Program-made: the position numbers and the translations under genes | Shown: positions 25,035-33,892 of the stretch, piece after piece | Layout of the letters: every line of letters begins with the position of its first letter | Numbering within the stretch: position 1 is the first letter of the stretch | Notes under the pieces: model-generated | The model's database searches: none | What the model was told of the DNA's origin: nothing | The model's input: only the letters and a program-made list of their open reading frames with translations | NCBI GenBank assembly: GCA_002323245.1 | Contig: DCPU01000006.1 | Location: 1-33,892 of the forward strand | DNA from: Mariprofundus sp. UBA1536 | GTDB taxonomy: Bacteria > Pseudomonadota > Zetaproteobacteria > Mariprofundales > Mariprofundaceae | Direction: 5' to 3' | DNA: 33,892 bases

Positions 25035-25111
25035 TGGTGGCGCTTCAGGGACTCGAACCCCGGACACCCGGATTATGATTCCGATGCTCTAACCAACTGA
25101 GCTAAAGCGCC
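25035..25111 (-). tRNA. tRNA-Met (CAT), elongator type
   Basis: The gene folds into a full cloverleaf: acceptor GGCGCTT/AAGCGCC, D-arm GCTC/GAGC, anticodon stem TCGGA/TCCGG with loop ATCATAA (anticodon CAT), and T-arm CGGGG/CCCTG with TTCGAGT. CCA is encoded at 25035-25037. A paired first acceptor position excludes initiator tRNA. The CAT anticodon could also belong to lysidine-modified tRNA-Ile2, but the body resembles elongator Met tRNAs. It follows the glutamate dehydrogenase gene by 53 bp and has its own promoter. Confidence 0.9.
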
Positions 25112-25127
25112 AAAACGAGAGCCGCAC

Positions 25128-25156
25128 TTTATAAATATGCAAAGCTTCGTCAACAA
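25128..25156 (-). promoter_or_regulatory. Promoter of the tRNA-Met gene
   Basis: On the minus strand a TTGTTG -35 (25151-25156) and a TATAAA -10 (25128-25133) are exactly 17 bp apart. They are followed by a GC-rich discriminator (GTGCGGC) of the kind found at stable-RNA promoters. The tRNA 5' end lies 16 bp downstream of the -10. Confidence 0.5.
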
Positions 25157-25164
25157 CTATTCAC

Positions 25165-28100
25165 TTAAGCTTCATCGCTTTTGCTTAAAATGTTTTGCAA
25201 ATGTGTCATAGCCAGTAAGCAGCGCATACGCGAAACATCGGGATTCTCAGCCTCATCCCTACTCGAATGTTGTTGTAAAAGCTTCATCACCTCGCTTTGC
25301 AATGGATGCAATTCCCAAGCATGAGCAGTCGATTGCGCGGCGACGGGGCTGCTTGCAAGCAGTTGTTGGGTGGCTTGCAGCTTGAGTGTGGCTAGGCGTT
25401 GCAGCCATTGGCGGCGCAATTCATTGGCATATTGCCCCGCCCAAAGCGGTGTGCGCAGTACATTTTCAAGCTGGGTAAAGGGCAACACATGCAAACATAA
25501 CTCGGTGGCTGTCAGGCATAATGCCAAGGATTTCCCCAACTGCTCTGAAAGCGGAATTGCAGGTGCTAGCGCCACCATATCTTGGGGCGATTTATGCTCC
25601 TCGGTGGCATAAGCTGCCCAAGCCTTGGTGGTGTTTTTTAGCCATGATGCCGTCATACGCATGCAGCCGCCCATGGATAAAAGACCCGCTGCAAAATTGA
25701 GTACATCTTGCTGCACGGCATACCAAGCCACCACATCACCATCTACACCAGCAAAAGTCTCGGTATAGGCTTGGCCTGTGGCCAAAATGGTGTCCGTCAT
25801 AAGCAATGCCTGCGCCACCTCGGAAACCGATGCTTGGGTTAAGCGCTGTAAATAATGAATACTCACCAAACCGTATCGATTGAGCAGATAACTGGTGATG
25901 CGTGTGTGCGCGATATCATGACCCAAGGCATGGGCTTGGATTTGCGCCGCAAATTTCTTGCGTAAAATTTCCGGGAAATATTGGCTGAGCATATCATCGC
26001 CAAACAAGCTGTTGCTGCGGAACTTCTCCGCATCAAGGGCAGCATGCACCCTATTCTTTTCATGCCCCAACCAACCAGCCAACACTGGTCGCAAGGTCAA
26101 CAACGAGGCATCTTCTTCTAGCACTTCTAAGCGACCATCATCAAATAGCGTTTGCTGCAATTGATGCAACCTTGGCCCATGCTGAGCAGCCGTCATTTCC
26201 GCTAAGGATAAAGCAATCGCCTGCTCTTTGTTGTCGGACAAACATTGTGCGGCCACGGCATCGGCAGCTTTGCGTAGCCAGCGATTGCGCTGGGCTTTGG
26301 GCAAATGCGAAAGCAGAATTTTCAGATTCACTTCGTGGTCGGACATGTTCACGCCAGCAGCATTATCAATAGCATCGGTGTTGATCATGCCACCTTGTTT
26401 GGCGTATTCGATACGCGAGGCTTGGGTGAGGCCCAAATTACCACCTTCTGAAATGGCCTTGCAGCGCAAGAACTTGGCACTGATGCGCACGGCATTATTG
26501 GTATGGTCTTGGGCATCAGCATGGGTTTCGCTGCTGGCTTTGATGTAGGTGCCGATACCGCCGTTATACAACACATCCACAGGCGCTTGCAAGATGGCGC
26601 GAATCAAAGCTTCGCCTGAAAGCGCAGCATCCGCTATCCCTAAAACATCGCGCACTTCCTTACTGACTGGAATGCTCTTGGCTGAACGGGCAAATACACC
26701 CCCGCCCGCACTGATAAGCGAAACATCATAACTACCCCACCCCGCCACAGCAGCAAATAAGCGCTGACGCTCAGCATAAGCTTTCGCCACATCTGGGGTT
26801 GGATCCAAAAAGATATGCGCATGATTAAAAGCAGCCAGCAGACGCAGGTTTGGATTGAGCAACATGCCATTGCCAAACACATCACCGCCCATATCACCAA
26901 TCCCAACAGCCGTGACATCATCCGCCCATAAATTACGGCTCAAACGGGCAAAATGATGGGCCGTACACTCCCAAGCTCCACGCGCGGTGATGCCAAAGGC
27001 TTTATGGTCGTATCCTTCGCTGCCGCCACTGGCAAAAGCATCACCCAACCAAAAACCAGCAGCCAACGATTCAGCATTAGCATCATCAGAATAGCGGGCC
27101 GTGCCTTTATCAGCAGCTACTACCAAGTAAGCATCATGGGTATCTTCTTGCGCCACTTGAATACCAACAGGCGGCACAAAATCATCTTGCACCAAATTAT
27201 CGGTAATGCTCAGCAACGCGCGCACAAAATGATGATATTGCGCCAACACAAAATCAGGGCCAGCACCATCACGCACCACAAAACCACCCTTGGCACCTGT
27301 TGGCACAATCTGCCCATTTTTCACCACCTGCGTGGCCATCAGCTCCAACACTTCAGTGCGAAAATCAGTGGGTCTATCCGAATAACGAAGGCCGCCACGC
27401 GCCACAGGCCCTGCCCGCAAATGCACGCCTTCCACAAACACGCCGTGCACAAAAATTTCGCGATATGGTTTGGGATAAGGCGCAAAGCCCAAACGCTGCG
27501 TATTGATTTTAATGGCCAGCGCTTCACCTGTTGCGCGGCTCCAACCATTACAACGCAAACTTGCCCAGACAATAGCAGCAAGGGCACGAAACCATGTGTC
27601 ATCATTCAAGCTACTCACTTCTTTCATAGCCTGCTCAAAATCGGCATTAGCTTGGGCAGCATAAGTCGATGGCATGGCGGGGCGATGCTTGGCTTCAAAC
27701 ATATGAAACAAAGCGCGGCTAACCTCAGTGTGTTTGAGCATGGTGTCCGAAAGGGCGGCCTTGGATATTTCGGGCAAAAGCTGAATCAAATGATTGCGCA
27801 AGCCAATCAACACCAACACATCATGGATATTGAGACCACATAGCACCAACAAGGCATTAAGCGGGTCATGGTCAGCCTCTTGGTTGAAGACATCTTTTAT
27901 GCCTTCTGCCAAACGCGGTAAACCTTCGGTATGCAGCTGGCTGGGCGCCAGGCAACGGAAGCGATTGATAAACATCAAATCATCGCCATCGTGAAAGGGC
28001 ACCAGGGTTTGCTCCATAGCAATCAGGGCAAAAGCATTGAGTTTATCAGTCATCTGTCCCAGCGGAATATCAGCACTGGTGTAAACATGAATTTCTACGC

Positions 28101-29610
28101 TGCGCTGATGTGAGTCTGCAGCCAGCGCTTGCTGCATCAGATGCACATGCACTTGCGTACGCCCATCTTTTTTAAGCTGTTCACGAATTTGCACATCAGC
28201 AACAAAGTGCTCAGGTGGAAAATTGTTTTCATAACCAGAGGGGATCGCCAACAACTGTTGCAATGCTTTATGCAATACCGGTTGGGTAAGTCTTGCCTGA
28301 AGCAAAGAAAAGCGCGCCAAATCTTTCCAGAAAATCACACACTGGCGAATGCCCTGCTGCAATCGACTGTTTTGCGGCCAATGGTCTATCTGCACAGCAA
28401 CCAGGATCAAGTGTTTGCCGCCCACCTCAAAATGCTCAGCACCCAGGCGGACAAAACCCATTTCACGCAAGGCGCCTTTCATATGATGCCAGATATTGCT
28501 GCCAAAGCGCTGCTTATCCACGGCAATCAACAAAAATTCAATATTACCCACATCTGGCGTTAAGCGCGCAGTCACCACCTGAGTGATGCCACTCATATCC
28601 ACAATCGCTTTGAAGGGTGTTAACCATTGCTGTATAGGCACCGAAGCCAACAGAGACTTGGGCGCACGGTCAAAAAGCATATGAATTTCCCGCTTATAAA
28701 ATGCCGATTGCTGCAAGGCTGGATCCGCCAATAAGTTTTGCCAAATACCTTTAAAATGCGGCAGCGCCGAAGCATTGCTATGACGGGCACTTCGCGAGAA
28801 ATAACCCAGCACCAACACCGATTGCAGTTGACCATTTTCAATCCAGGCAATTTGAACGGCCTCCACATTTTCCTCACTGTAAATATGGGAAAAAAGCGGT
28901 GGCATATGCAGCCATCGTAGGCCAGGTGCGGCAGGCTTAAACTTGGCTGGTGAATCAAATAAACTTTCGGCATGCGGCATCAGATGTGCCAACAGACGTT
29001 TATTTTTGACAATGCCCTTATTTTTCTTTGGCTGCTTGGGATAGTACAAACCAAACAACACAAAATGATCGGCCAGCATCCAATCCAAAAGCTCAGCGGC
29101 AATCGGTTCATCTTCTTCTAAGGCTCGCGTAATCGCATGTAAATCGTCGCATTCAGCAGGAAAATCCAGCACTGATTTTTCCACACCTGCTAAGACAAAG
29201 GCGATATCCCGGCACACACTTTCAATCGCTGTTACCGTTGAAGCAGAAAGATGCAGCGCCAAAATCAGCTCGTTTCCTTGCGCCTGCGCAGGGCGAATCA
29301 ACCCATCTACCCGGGAAAAGATAATGGATTGTTGCTCAATGGGCTGGTTGTAATGCTTTTGTAAATACGAGCGCACAGCATCGGGGTAAAAAGCCTGATC
29401 CGGGCAAAATAAAACCAGCACATGCCGATGAAGTTGCCCAAAAGAAACCAATTCGCTCAACACACCATGTCGCTGATTTTTGGCATCTGGCGCCAGCAAA
29501 GCCAACAATGATTTCACCAGTGCCGCTTGCACGCGCTCATCTACGGGGTTAGCGCGCTGCTGCCATGATTGCTGAAGCAATGCTTCAATGTTTTTTCTAA
29601 AATCAGTCAT
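25165..29610 (-). CDS. gdhB: NAD-dependent glutamate dehydrogenase, large (180-kDa-class) type
   Basis: A 1481-residue enzyme of the large bacterial NAD-GDH family (GDH2-like, usually about 1600 residues), which oxidises glutamate to 2-oxoglutarate and ammonia. The N-terminal half contains ACT-like regulatory regions. The catalytic core begins near 700: FVEGVHLRAGPVARGGLRYSDRPTDFRTEVLELMATQVVKN, the catalytic lysine region PTGAKGGFVVRDG (770-782), and the NAD-binding GIGDMGGDVFGNGM (903-916). A helical C-terminal domain follows. It is somewhat short for the family, but no internal break is seen. AAGG precedes the ATG. The gene faces away from the right-hand accessory block and transcribes toward the tRNA. 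The gene symbol varies between genera. Confidence 0.93.
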   Translation of the reverse strand: MTDFRKNIEALLQQSWQQRANPVDERVQAALVKSLLALLAPDAKNQRHGVLSELVSFGQLHRHVLVLFCPDQAFYPDAVRSYLQKHYNQPIEQQSIIFSRVDGLIRPAQAQGNELILALHLSASTVTAIESVCRDIAFVLAGVEKSVLDFPAECDDLHAITRALEEDEPIAAELLDWMLADHFVLFGLYYPKQPKKNKGIVKNKRLLAHLMPHAESLFDSPAKFKPAAPGLRWLHMPPLFSHIYSEENVEAVQIAWIENGQLQSVLVLGYFSRSARHSNASALPHFKGIWQNLLADPALQQSAFYKREIHMLFDRAPKSLLASVPIQQWLTPFKAIVDMSGITQVVTARLTPDVGNIEFLLIAVDKQRFGSNIWHHMKGALREMGFVRLGAEHFEVGGKHLILVAVQIDHWPQNSRLQQGIRQCVIFWKDLARFSLLQARLTQPVLHKALQQLLAIPSGYENNFPPEHFVADVQIREQLKKDGRTQVHVHLMQQALAADSHQRSVEIHVYTSADIPLGQMTDKLNAFALIAMEQTLVPFHDGDDLMFINRFRCLAPSQLHTEGLPRLAEGIKDVFNQEADHDPLNALLVLCGLNIHDVLVLIGLRNHLIQLLPEISKAALSDTMLKHTEVSRALFHMFEAKHRPAMPSTYAAQANADFEQAMKEVSSLNDDTWFRALAAIVWASLRCNGWSRATGEALAIKINTQRLGFAPYPKPYREIFVHGVFVEGVHLRAGPVARGGLRYSDRPTDFRTEVLELMATQVVKNGQIVPTGAKGGFVVRDGAGPDFVLAQYHHFVRALLSITDNLVQDDFVPPVGIQVAQEDTHDAYLVVAADKGTARYSDDANAESLAAGFWLGDAFASGGSEGYDHKAFGITARGAWECTAHHFARLSRNLWADDVTAVGIGDMGGDVFGNGMLLNPNLRLLAAFNHAHIFLDPTPDVAKAYAERQRLFAAVAGWGSYDVSLISAGGGVFARSAKSIPVSKEVRDVLGIADAALSGEALIRAILQAPVDVLYNGGIGTYIKASSETHADAQDHTNNAVRISAKFLRCKAISEGGNLGLTQASRIEYAKQGGMINTDAIDNAAGVNMSDHEVNLKILLSHLPKAQRNRWLRKAADAVAAQCLSDNKEQAIALSLAEMTAAQHGPRLHQLQQTLFDDGRLEVLEEDASLLTLRPVLAGWLGHEKNRVHAALDAEKFRSNSLFGDDMLSQYFPEILRKKFAAQIQAHALGHDIAHTRITSYLLNRYGLVSIHYLQRLTQASVSEVAQALLMTDTILATGQAYTETFAGVDGDVVAWYAVQQDVLNFAAGLLSMGGCMRMTASWLKNTTKAWAAYATEEHKSPQDMVALAPAIPLSEQLGKSLALCLTATELCLHVLPFTQLENVLRTPLWAGQYANELRRQWLQRLATLKLQATQQLLASSPVAAQSTAHAWELHPLQSEVMKLLQQHSSRDEAENPDVSRMRCLLAMTHLQNILSKSDEA

Positions 29611-30292
29611 GGAAAAACCTTAATCCTTTTTCCCCCATTTGGTTAGTGCCTATTTTTCAAACGTCTGCAACATATCAGTTGTCCGGATTGATGATTGCCT
29701 GCGCGATGATCAGATGATGCGATTTTATGAGGTGTGGATTCCATGTCAAAGTACACCACCTTGCGGAGTAACCGTACGCTACAGAACTCCTTCCATGATA
29801 TCATTGCTCAGCTGACGGGCCACTTGTAACTAGAATCCACCAATTGCCGCCATACGGTTAAGCACTGATGGCCGCAGGCTACCTAGTCCCCGATGGCAAC
29901 CGACCACAGCGCAAAGTTAGCCTGCCCGACAACACCCGCCCACGCACTTACGTTGAAATAGACAGGGCGTGAAAGGCAGCATTTTGGATGACTAAAAAGG
30001 CGATGAATCCTGTGTGGGTTTGTCGCCTTGCAGTGCATCGCCAGTCAACATAAATAGCTAGCGATGCTTGAAGTCCAACACAGACAATACCGCTAGAGTA
30101 CAGGTGGTGTACTTCCTGAACACGGGGCTTTTAATCGTCCTAAACGGAAAATAACCTTGCGCTATTATCAGCAGTTGATAATATATGCGGCTATGTATAA
30201 GCGTACAGTCTTTAGATTGGTTAAGCGCTGTTTTATCTACTTGCTGGGAACCTAGTGAGCAAACGATTCGAGTAAGATATGCGAGTAAATCA
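29611..30292. other. Long non-coding or decayed stretch at the edge of the right accessory block
   Basis: About 680 bp with only tiny open frames. Two short plus-strand frames begin with ATG: 29743-29829 (28 codons, MSKYTTLRSNRTLQNSF...) and 29868-29972 (34 codons, MAAGYLVPDGNRPQRKVSL...). Neither has a recognisable family. Imperfect inverted repeats occur (AAGGCGA 29997-30003 with TCGCCTT 30023-30029; GCATCGC/GCGATGC around 30035-30068). The appearance is that of degraded inserted DNA, but no insertion-sequence ends were identified. Confidence 0.4.
30164..30182. promoter_or_regulatory. Inverted repeat, possible operator of the HTH gene
   Basis: ATTATCA and TGATAAT form a perfect 7-bp inverted repeat with a 5-bp spacer, about 110 bp upstream of the HTH start. 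It overlaps potential -35/-10 elements (TTGCGC, TTGATA, TATAAG). It could be bound by the downstream HTH protein; this is inferred from position only. Confidence 0.3.
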
Positions 30293-30625
30293 ATGAAAAA
30301 CGCAAAGCAATCGCGCTGTGTGATTGGCATTAAAGGGCAAACGCCCGACCCAGATTACCCCGTTGATATCTGGTTCGACTCGCTGAAATCGGTGGCCAAT
30401 GTGCTGTCGAATGAAAACCAGCAGTTGTTAAAAGTAATTGCCGAGCAACAGCCGCAATCGGTAACTGAGCTAGCAACGCTTACGGGCCGAGCGGTCAGCA
30501 ATGTGTCGAGAACACTGAAAACATTGGGCAAGTACAACTTGGTTAAAATGACAAAATCACCAAATGGATTAGCGGTAACTCTGCAATATCAATCAATGCT
30601 GTTATTGATTCAGCCGTTAGAGTAA
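30293..30625 (+). CDS. Small helix-turn-helix protein, HVO_A0114 / TumA-antitoxin-like
   Basis: The ATG at 30293 gives 110 residues; the frame reaches 30185, but that part looks non-coding. After a basic start and YPVDIWFDSLKSVANVLSNENQQLLKVI, a winged-HTH follows: QPQSVTELATLTGRAVSNVSRTLKTLGKYNLVKM. The pattern (WF-S...LS-x-EN-x-LL, then ELA...GR...NVSRTLK) matches the HVO_A0114 family, members of which act as antitoxins beside TumE-type toxins. No TumE-like gene is seen here; instead the helicase gene starts 10 bp downstream. A role as operon regulator is likely. Confidence 0.7.
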   Translation: MKNAKQSRCVIGIKGQTPDPDYPVDIWFDSLKSVANVLSNENQQLLKVIAEQQPQSVTELATLTGRAVSNVSRTLKTLGKYNLVKMTKSPNGLAVTLQYQSMLLLIQPLE

Positions 30626-30635
30626 AAGGAATACC

Positions 30636-33600
30636 ATGCAACAAGTCGGAATTTATGAGCAGCTTATAACGCAACTTATCGAGAGTCGCATTGACCGAGA
30701 GCGATTCTATGTGGGTGAGCGTGAGATGAATAGCAGCGAAGCATCTACTTGGTTGTCTCGTTTCCTCTCAAACATTCTTGAGTATGCGATTGATTCTGTG
30801 CCTGCGGGCGATGATCGCCTGCAACAGCAAATTGCTTTGTCCAACCAATTATTACTCTGGTTAAAAACACAAATTCAAGATAAGGATTTTATCGAAGACA
30901 ATTTGCTGGCCAGCCAAGGTAACATTCTGACTGCGCTCTATGAGCTCGAAAATCCTGTATCAGCCGATTTAAAAAATTACATAAACGACATTTTCCCTTT
31001 AACAGGTTTAAGTCAAAGCGAGCTGTTTTGTGGCAGTAATGCCGGATTGTCGCTTGAATCTGAGCTAAAGCGAGAGATTTTATCCGCGGATAAAATTTAT
31101 TGGTTAGTGTCATTTATAAAGTGGGCAGGAATACGAATTTTCCGTAAGGAGTTAGAAGAATTTACGTCCAGCAGCCGCGAGCTAAACATTATCACCACTT
31201 CATACATGGGGGCGACTGACGCGAAAGCAGTGGAATATTTGGCGAGTTTACCCAATACCCAAGTGAAGCTGAGTTACAACACTGAGCGTGAACGGTTACA
31301 TGCAAAGAGCTACCTATTTTTGCGCAACACGGGTTACCACACCGGTTATATCGGATCGTCTAATCTTTCGCATTCAGCGTTAACCAATGGCTTAGAGTGG
31401 AATTTAAAAATTACCTCGCAAGAAATCCCACACATTATCAATAAATCATTGAGCACCTTTGAAACCTATTGGGCTTCTAATGATTTTGAACACTTTAGTG
31501 GTGACGCGCTAAGCAGTGAAAAGCTAAAAAAAGCCTTGAGCCAGCAGCGTGGTGATTATGAAGCCAGCCCAACGCATTTTTTTGATATCTCGCCTTTCCC
31601 TCATCAAAGTGACATTTTGGAACAATTGGCTGTTGAGCGCAGTGTGCATCAGCGCTTTCGAAATTTAGTGGTTGCCGCGACTGGGACTGGCAAAACCCTA
31701 ATTTCAGCTTTTGACTTTGCCCGTTTTATCAAAGCTAAGCCGCAAGCTAATTTTTTGTTTGTTGCGCACCGAGAAGAAATATTAAAACAAGCCAGAGCGG
31801 CGTATCGTGGCGTATTGCGTTATAGTGCTTTTGGTGAACTTTGGGTTGGCGGGCATACGCCAGAGCATTATCGGCAGTTGTTTGTTTCGATCCAAACACT
31901 GAACAGTCAGCTGAGTCAGCTTAACTTAACGGCTGACTATTATGACTACATTGTGATTGATGAAGTCCATCATATTGCTGCATCAAGCTATCGCGCAGTG
32001 TTGGAACATTTTTCCCCTGCTATATTACTCGGCCTTACCGCTACACCAGAGCGCCATGATGGCGGGGATATTTTAGCGGATTTTGGTGGTGTGGTTGCCG
32101 CTGAAATTCGTTTACCGGAGGCCATTAACCGTCGCCATCTTTGCCCATTTCAGTATTTTGGTATTGATGATGATACCGACCTTCGCACTATCCCTTGGAG
32201 TCGGGGCCGTTACGATATTGCTCAGCTGACCCACCTTTATACCCACAACCAAGCTCGTGTTGATAAGATCTTACTAAGCATGCACGAGATCATCACAGAT
32301 CTAAGCAAAATGAGAGCCTTGGCTTTTTGTGTGAGCAAAGAGCATGCGCAGTACATGACACAGCAGCTGCTATTGAAAGGCATCAAAGCGGATGTGTTGA
32401 CCAGCGATAACAGTAATGAGCGGCAACAAAAGCAGCAGGCTATTCGCTCTGGCGACATAAACGTGCTTTGCGTGGTCGATATCTTTAACGAAGGTGTCGA
32501 TATTCCTGAAGTGGATACCTTACTGTTTTTAAGACCGACAGAAAGCTTGACTATTTTCTTGCAACAGCTTGGCCGTGGTTTGCGTTTAGCTGAGGGGAAG
32601 GAGTGTTGCACTGTGTTGGACTTTGTTGGCAACTCACGTCCTGAATATGACTTTGCCAATAAATTTAGAGCCTTAGTGGGTAAAAGTCACCGCGCCATAA
32701 GCGATGAGATAAAGCAGGGTTTTCCCCATGCGCCTCTTGGCTGTCGAATTGAACTTATTAAGCGCACTCAAGAAATGGTACTCAGCAACATTCGTCAAGC
32801 TTCGCTAACATTAAATCGTTTAGTTGCGATGATCCGCCAGTATCCCCAACATTCCACACTGCCATTAACGCTGTCTAATTTCTTAATCCTAAACCCTCAT
32901 ATCGACTTAAACGAACTCTATAAGCGCGGCAGTTGGTGGCAACTTGTTCAGCAAGCCCAAGATGAAATCAATGAAGATACGCCAGATAAAAATCTGATGA
33001 GCATACTTAGAAAGGCAATTCATAATCGAATTTTAAATTGTGATGATTACGCCTATTTAAGCTTTCTAAAACTACTTTGCCAAAATAACTTCGCTCTTGA
33101 GGATGCAGGTCAACGCTATGCTTTGATGTGTCATTACGATTTCTGGCAGAAAACGGGGCCTGAATGTGAATTCGATTCCATTGATCAGAGCTTAGCGAAA
33201 CTGAATGCTGGCGAGTTGAAAGCAGAGTTACTGGATGTTTTAGACTGGAAACTAGCACAAACCAAGCATGAGCAACCCGCAATCGATGCTTTGCCTGATG
33301 TGTCATTAAGGCTGCATGCACGTTATGCGCGCGAGCAAATATTGGTGGCATTTGGTGCGACCACGTTTGAGCGCCAACCTCCAGCTCGTGAAGGTGTGTT
33401 TGCGCTTAAAGATCAAAATATTGAACTGATGTTTGTCACCTTGGACAAAAATGAAAAGCAATTTTCGCCAACCACTATGTATCACGATTACGCTATTAAC
33501 GAACACCTTTTTCATTGGCAGTCGCAAAACAGTGCAAGACCTGATAGAGGACGCGGTTTGGAGTACATCCAGCATCAAAAAATGGGTAAGCGTCTGTTTT

Positions 33601-33776
33601 TATTTGTGCGTGAACAAACCAAAGATGAATACGGTCGCACTATGGGTTTTGTGAATTATGGTGAAGTGGACTATGTATCGCATACAGGTTCACAACCAAT
33701 GAGCATTACTTGGCAGTTAAAAGAGCCAATGCCGCACTTTATGTGGCAACAAGCGGCTAAGTTGGCTGTGGGGTAA
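30636..33776 (+). CDS. PLD-nuclease / SF2 helicase / DUF3427 multidomain protein
   Basis: A 1046-residue protein with three modules. A phospholipase-D-type nuclease domain occupies about 120-290, with a half-motif RLHAKSYLFLR (H222, K224) and GSSN (240-243). A superfamily 2 helicase follows: Walker A AATGTGKT (347-354), VAHREEILKQA, DEVHH (442-446), TATPER (468-473) and a motif VI region QQLGRGLR (642-649). The C-terminal third, from about 700, corresponds to DUF3427. Such proteins are frequent in defence islands, where the helicase would translocate DNA and the nuclease cut it. All catalytic residues look intact. It is probably co-transcribed with the HTH gene upstream and the ORF downstream. 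The substrate and a defence role are inferred. Confidence 0.85.
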   Translation: MQQVGIYEQLITQLIESRIDRERFYVGEREMNSSEASTWLSRFLSNILEYAIDSVPAGDDRLQQQIALSNQLLLWLKTQIQDKDFIEDNLLASQGNILTALYELENPVSADLKNYINDIFPLTGLSQSELFCGSNAGLSLESELKREILSADKIYWLVSFIKWAGIRIFRKELEEFTSSSRELNIITTSYMGATDAKAVEYLASLPNTQVKLSYNTERERLHAKSYLFLRNTGYHTGYIGSSNLSHSALTNGLEWNLKITSQEIPHIINKSLSTFETYWASNDFEHFSGDALSSEKLKKALSQQRGDYEASPTHFFDISPFPHQSDILEQLAVERSVHQRFRNLVVAATGTGKTLISAFDFARFIKAKPQANFLFVAHREEILKQARAAYRGVLRYSAFGELWVGGHTPEHYRQLFVSIQTLNSQLSQLNLTADYYDYIVIDEVHHIAASSYRAVLEHFSPAILLGLTATPERHDGGDILADFGGVVAAEIRLPEAINRRHLCPFQYFGIDDDTDLRTIPWSRGRYDIAQLTHLYTHNQARVDKILLSMHEIITDLSKMRALAFCVSKEHAQYMTQQLLLKGIKADVLTSDNSNERQQKQQAIRSGDINVLCVVDIFNEGVDIPEVDTLLFLRPTESLTIFLQQLGRGLRLAEGKECCTVLDFVGNSRPEYDFANKFRALVGKSHRAISDEIKQGFPHAPLGCRIELIKRTQEMVLSNIRQASLTLNRLVAMIRQYPQHSTLPLTLSNFLILNPHIDLNELYKRGSWWQLVQQAQDEINEDTPDKNLMSILRKAIHNRILNCDDYAYLSFLKLLCQNNFALEDAGQRYALMCHYDFWQKTGPECEFDSIDQSLAKLNAGELKAELLDVLDWKLAQTKHEQPAIDALPDVSLRLHARYAREQILVAFGATTFERQPPAREGVFALKDQNIELMFVTLDKNEKQFSPTTMYHDYAINEHLFHWQSQNSARPDRGRGLEYIQHQKMGKRLFLFVREQTKDEYGRTMGFVNYGEVDYVSHTGSQPMSITWQLKEPMPHFMWQQAAKLAVG

Positions 33777-33781
33777 CTATC

Positions 33782-33892
33782 ATGATGACTTTAGCCATCG
33801 ACAAAGTTTACCCACTTTGGCGCTTTAGTTTGGTAGAAAAAACAGAACAAGACGCAGAGGAAAAAGGAAAAAAGGGTAGAGTAGAGGACAGG
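33782..33892 (+). CDS. Start of an unidentified gene, cut by the window end
   Basis: An ATGATG begins 5 bp after the helicase stop and the frame is open to the last base (37 codons). The first half (MMTLAIDKVYPLWRFSLVEKTEQD) looks like ordinary protein. The second half is highly charged (AEEKGKKGRVEDR), and its DNA is almost all purine, so the end may be low-quality. The position suggests a third member of the HTH-helicase operon; no family can be assigned. Confidence 0.4.
   Translation, partial: MMTLAIDKVYPLWRFSLVEKTEQDAEEKGKKGRVEDR

Noticed and set aside
26953..27843. A 296-codon plus-strand frame inside the glutamate dehydrogenase gene
   Set aside because: It is antisense to conserved catalytic motifs of the dehydrogenase and has no recognisable family features.
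29743..29972. Two short plus-strand frames of 28 and 34 codons
   Set aside because: They have no ribosome sites of note and no recognisable relatives; kept only as part of the decayed stretch.
1..33892. CRISPR array
   Set aside because: No regularly spaced direct repeats were seen; the only tandem repeats are the transposon-end sites near 3550-3610.

Overview
The window looks like about 34 kb of chromosome from a Gram-negative proteobacterium. The evidence is an outer-membrane beta-barrel (DUF481), an MltC-type lipoprotein transglycosylase, the 180-kDa-class NAD-glutamate dehydrogenase, TcdA, an E. coli-like RibF and AroG, and periplasmic cytochromes. Codon use and GC are moderate. I cannot fix the lineage from sequence reading; a gamma- or zetaproteobacterial relative is possible. 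The window may be a whole contig, because both ends sit in odd or incomplete sequence.

Left accessory block (1-3610). This looks like the decayed right end of a Tn7-like transposon. Tandem TnsB-type sites end at about 3610 in TGT/ACA, only 15 bp beyond the stop codon of nrdJb. Inside are a 3'-truncated tnsE remnant (with an amber codon right after a possible ATG), a 5'-truncated helical C-terminal region resembling DUF4020 of SIR2-type defence proteins, and the tail of an unidentified + strand ORF.

Ribonucleotide reductase block (3626-7943). A split adenosylcobalamin-dependent (class II) reductase is encoded on the minus strand: a large subunit with a 376-residue LAGLIDADG intein placed directly before the catalytic thiyl-radical cysteine, followed by a TSCPD/Cys-rich small partner. 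The upstream region carries a candidate NrdR-box pair and a cluster of DnaA-box-like 9-mers. The intercistronic region is strongly structured.

Housekeeping core (8013-29610). A tight plus-strand run encodes DAHP synthase, UppP, Lgt, a TatD-family nuclease and TcdA. A minus-strand run holds DUF481, RibF, ArgG and a b561-type cytochrome. A plus-strand ion channel follows, with two voltage-sensor-like modules, an EF-hand-like loop next to the pore and CASTOR/POLLUX-like RCK domains; it is broken by a -1 frameshift near its 3' end. Next are a DUF4442/nitronate-monooxygenase/acyl-CoA-ligase run, then a minus-strand marR-cytochrome pair with a palindromic operator. MltC, a tRNA-Met with promoter and terminator, and the large glutamate dehydrogenase complete the core.

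Right accessory block (29611-33892). About 680 bp of near-noncoding, possibly decayed sequence leads into a two- or three-gene operon: a small HVO_A0114-type helix-turn-helix protein, a 1046-residue PLD-nuclease/SF2-helicase/DUF3427 protein, and the start of a third gene. This is a plausible defence or genome-maintenance module.

The best candidates for undescribed biology are the dual voltage-sensor channel, the Tn7-like insertion beside nrdJb, the active-site intein with its regulatory region, and the HTH-PLD-helicase operon.
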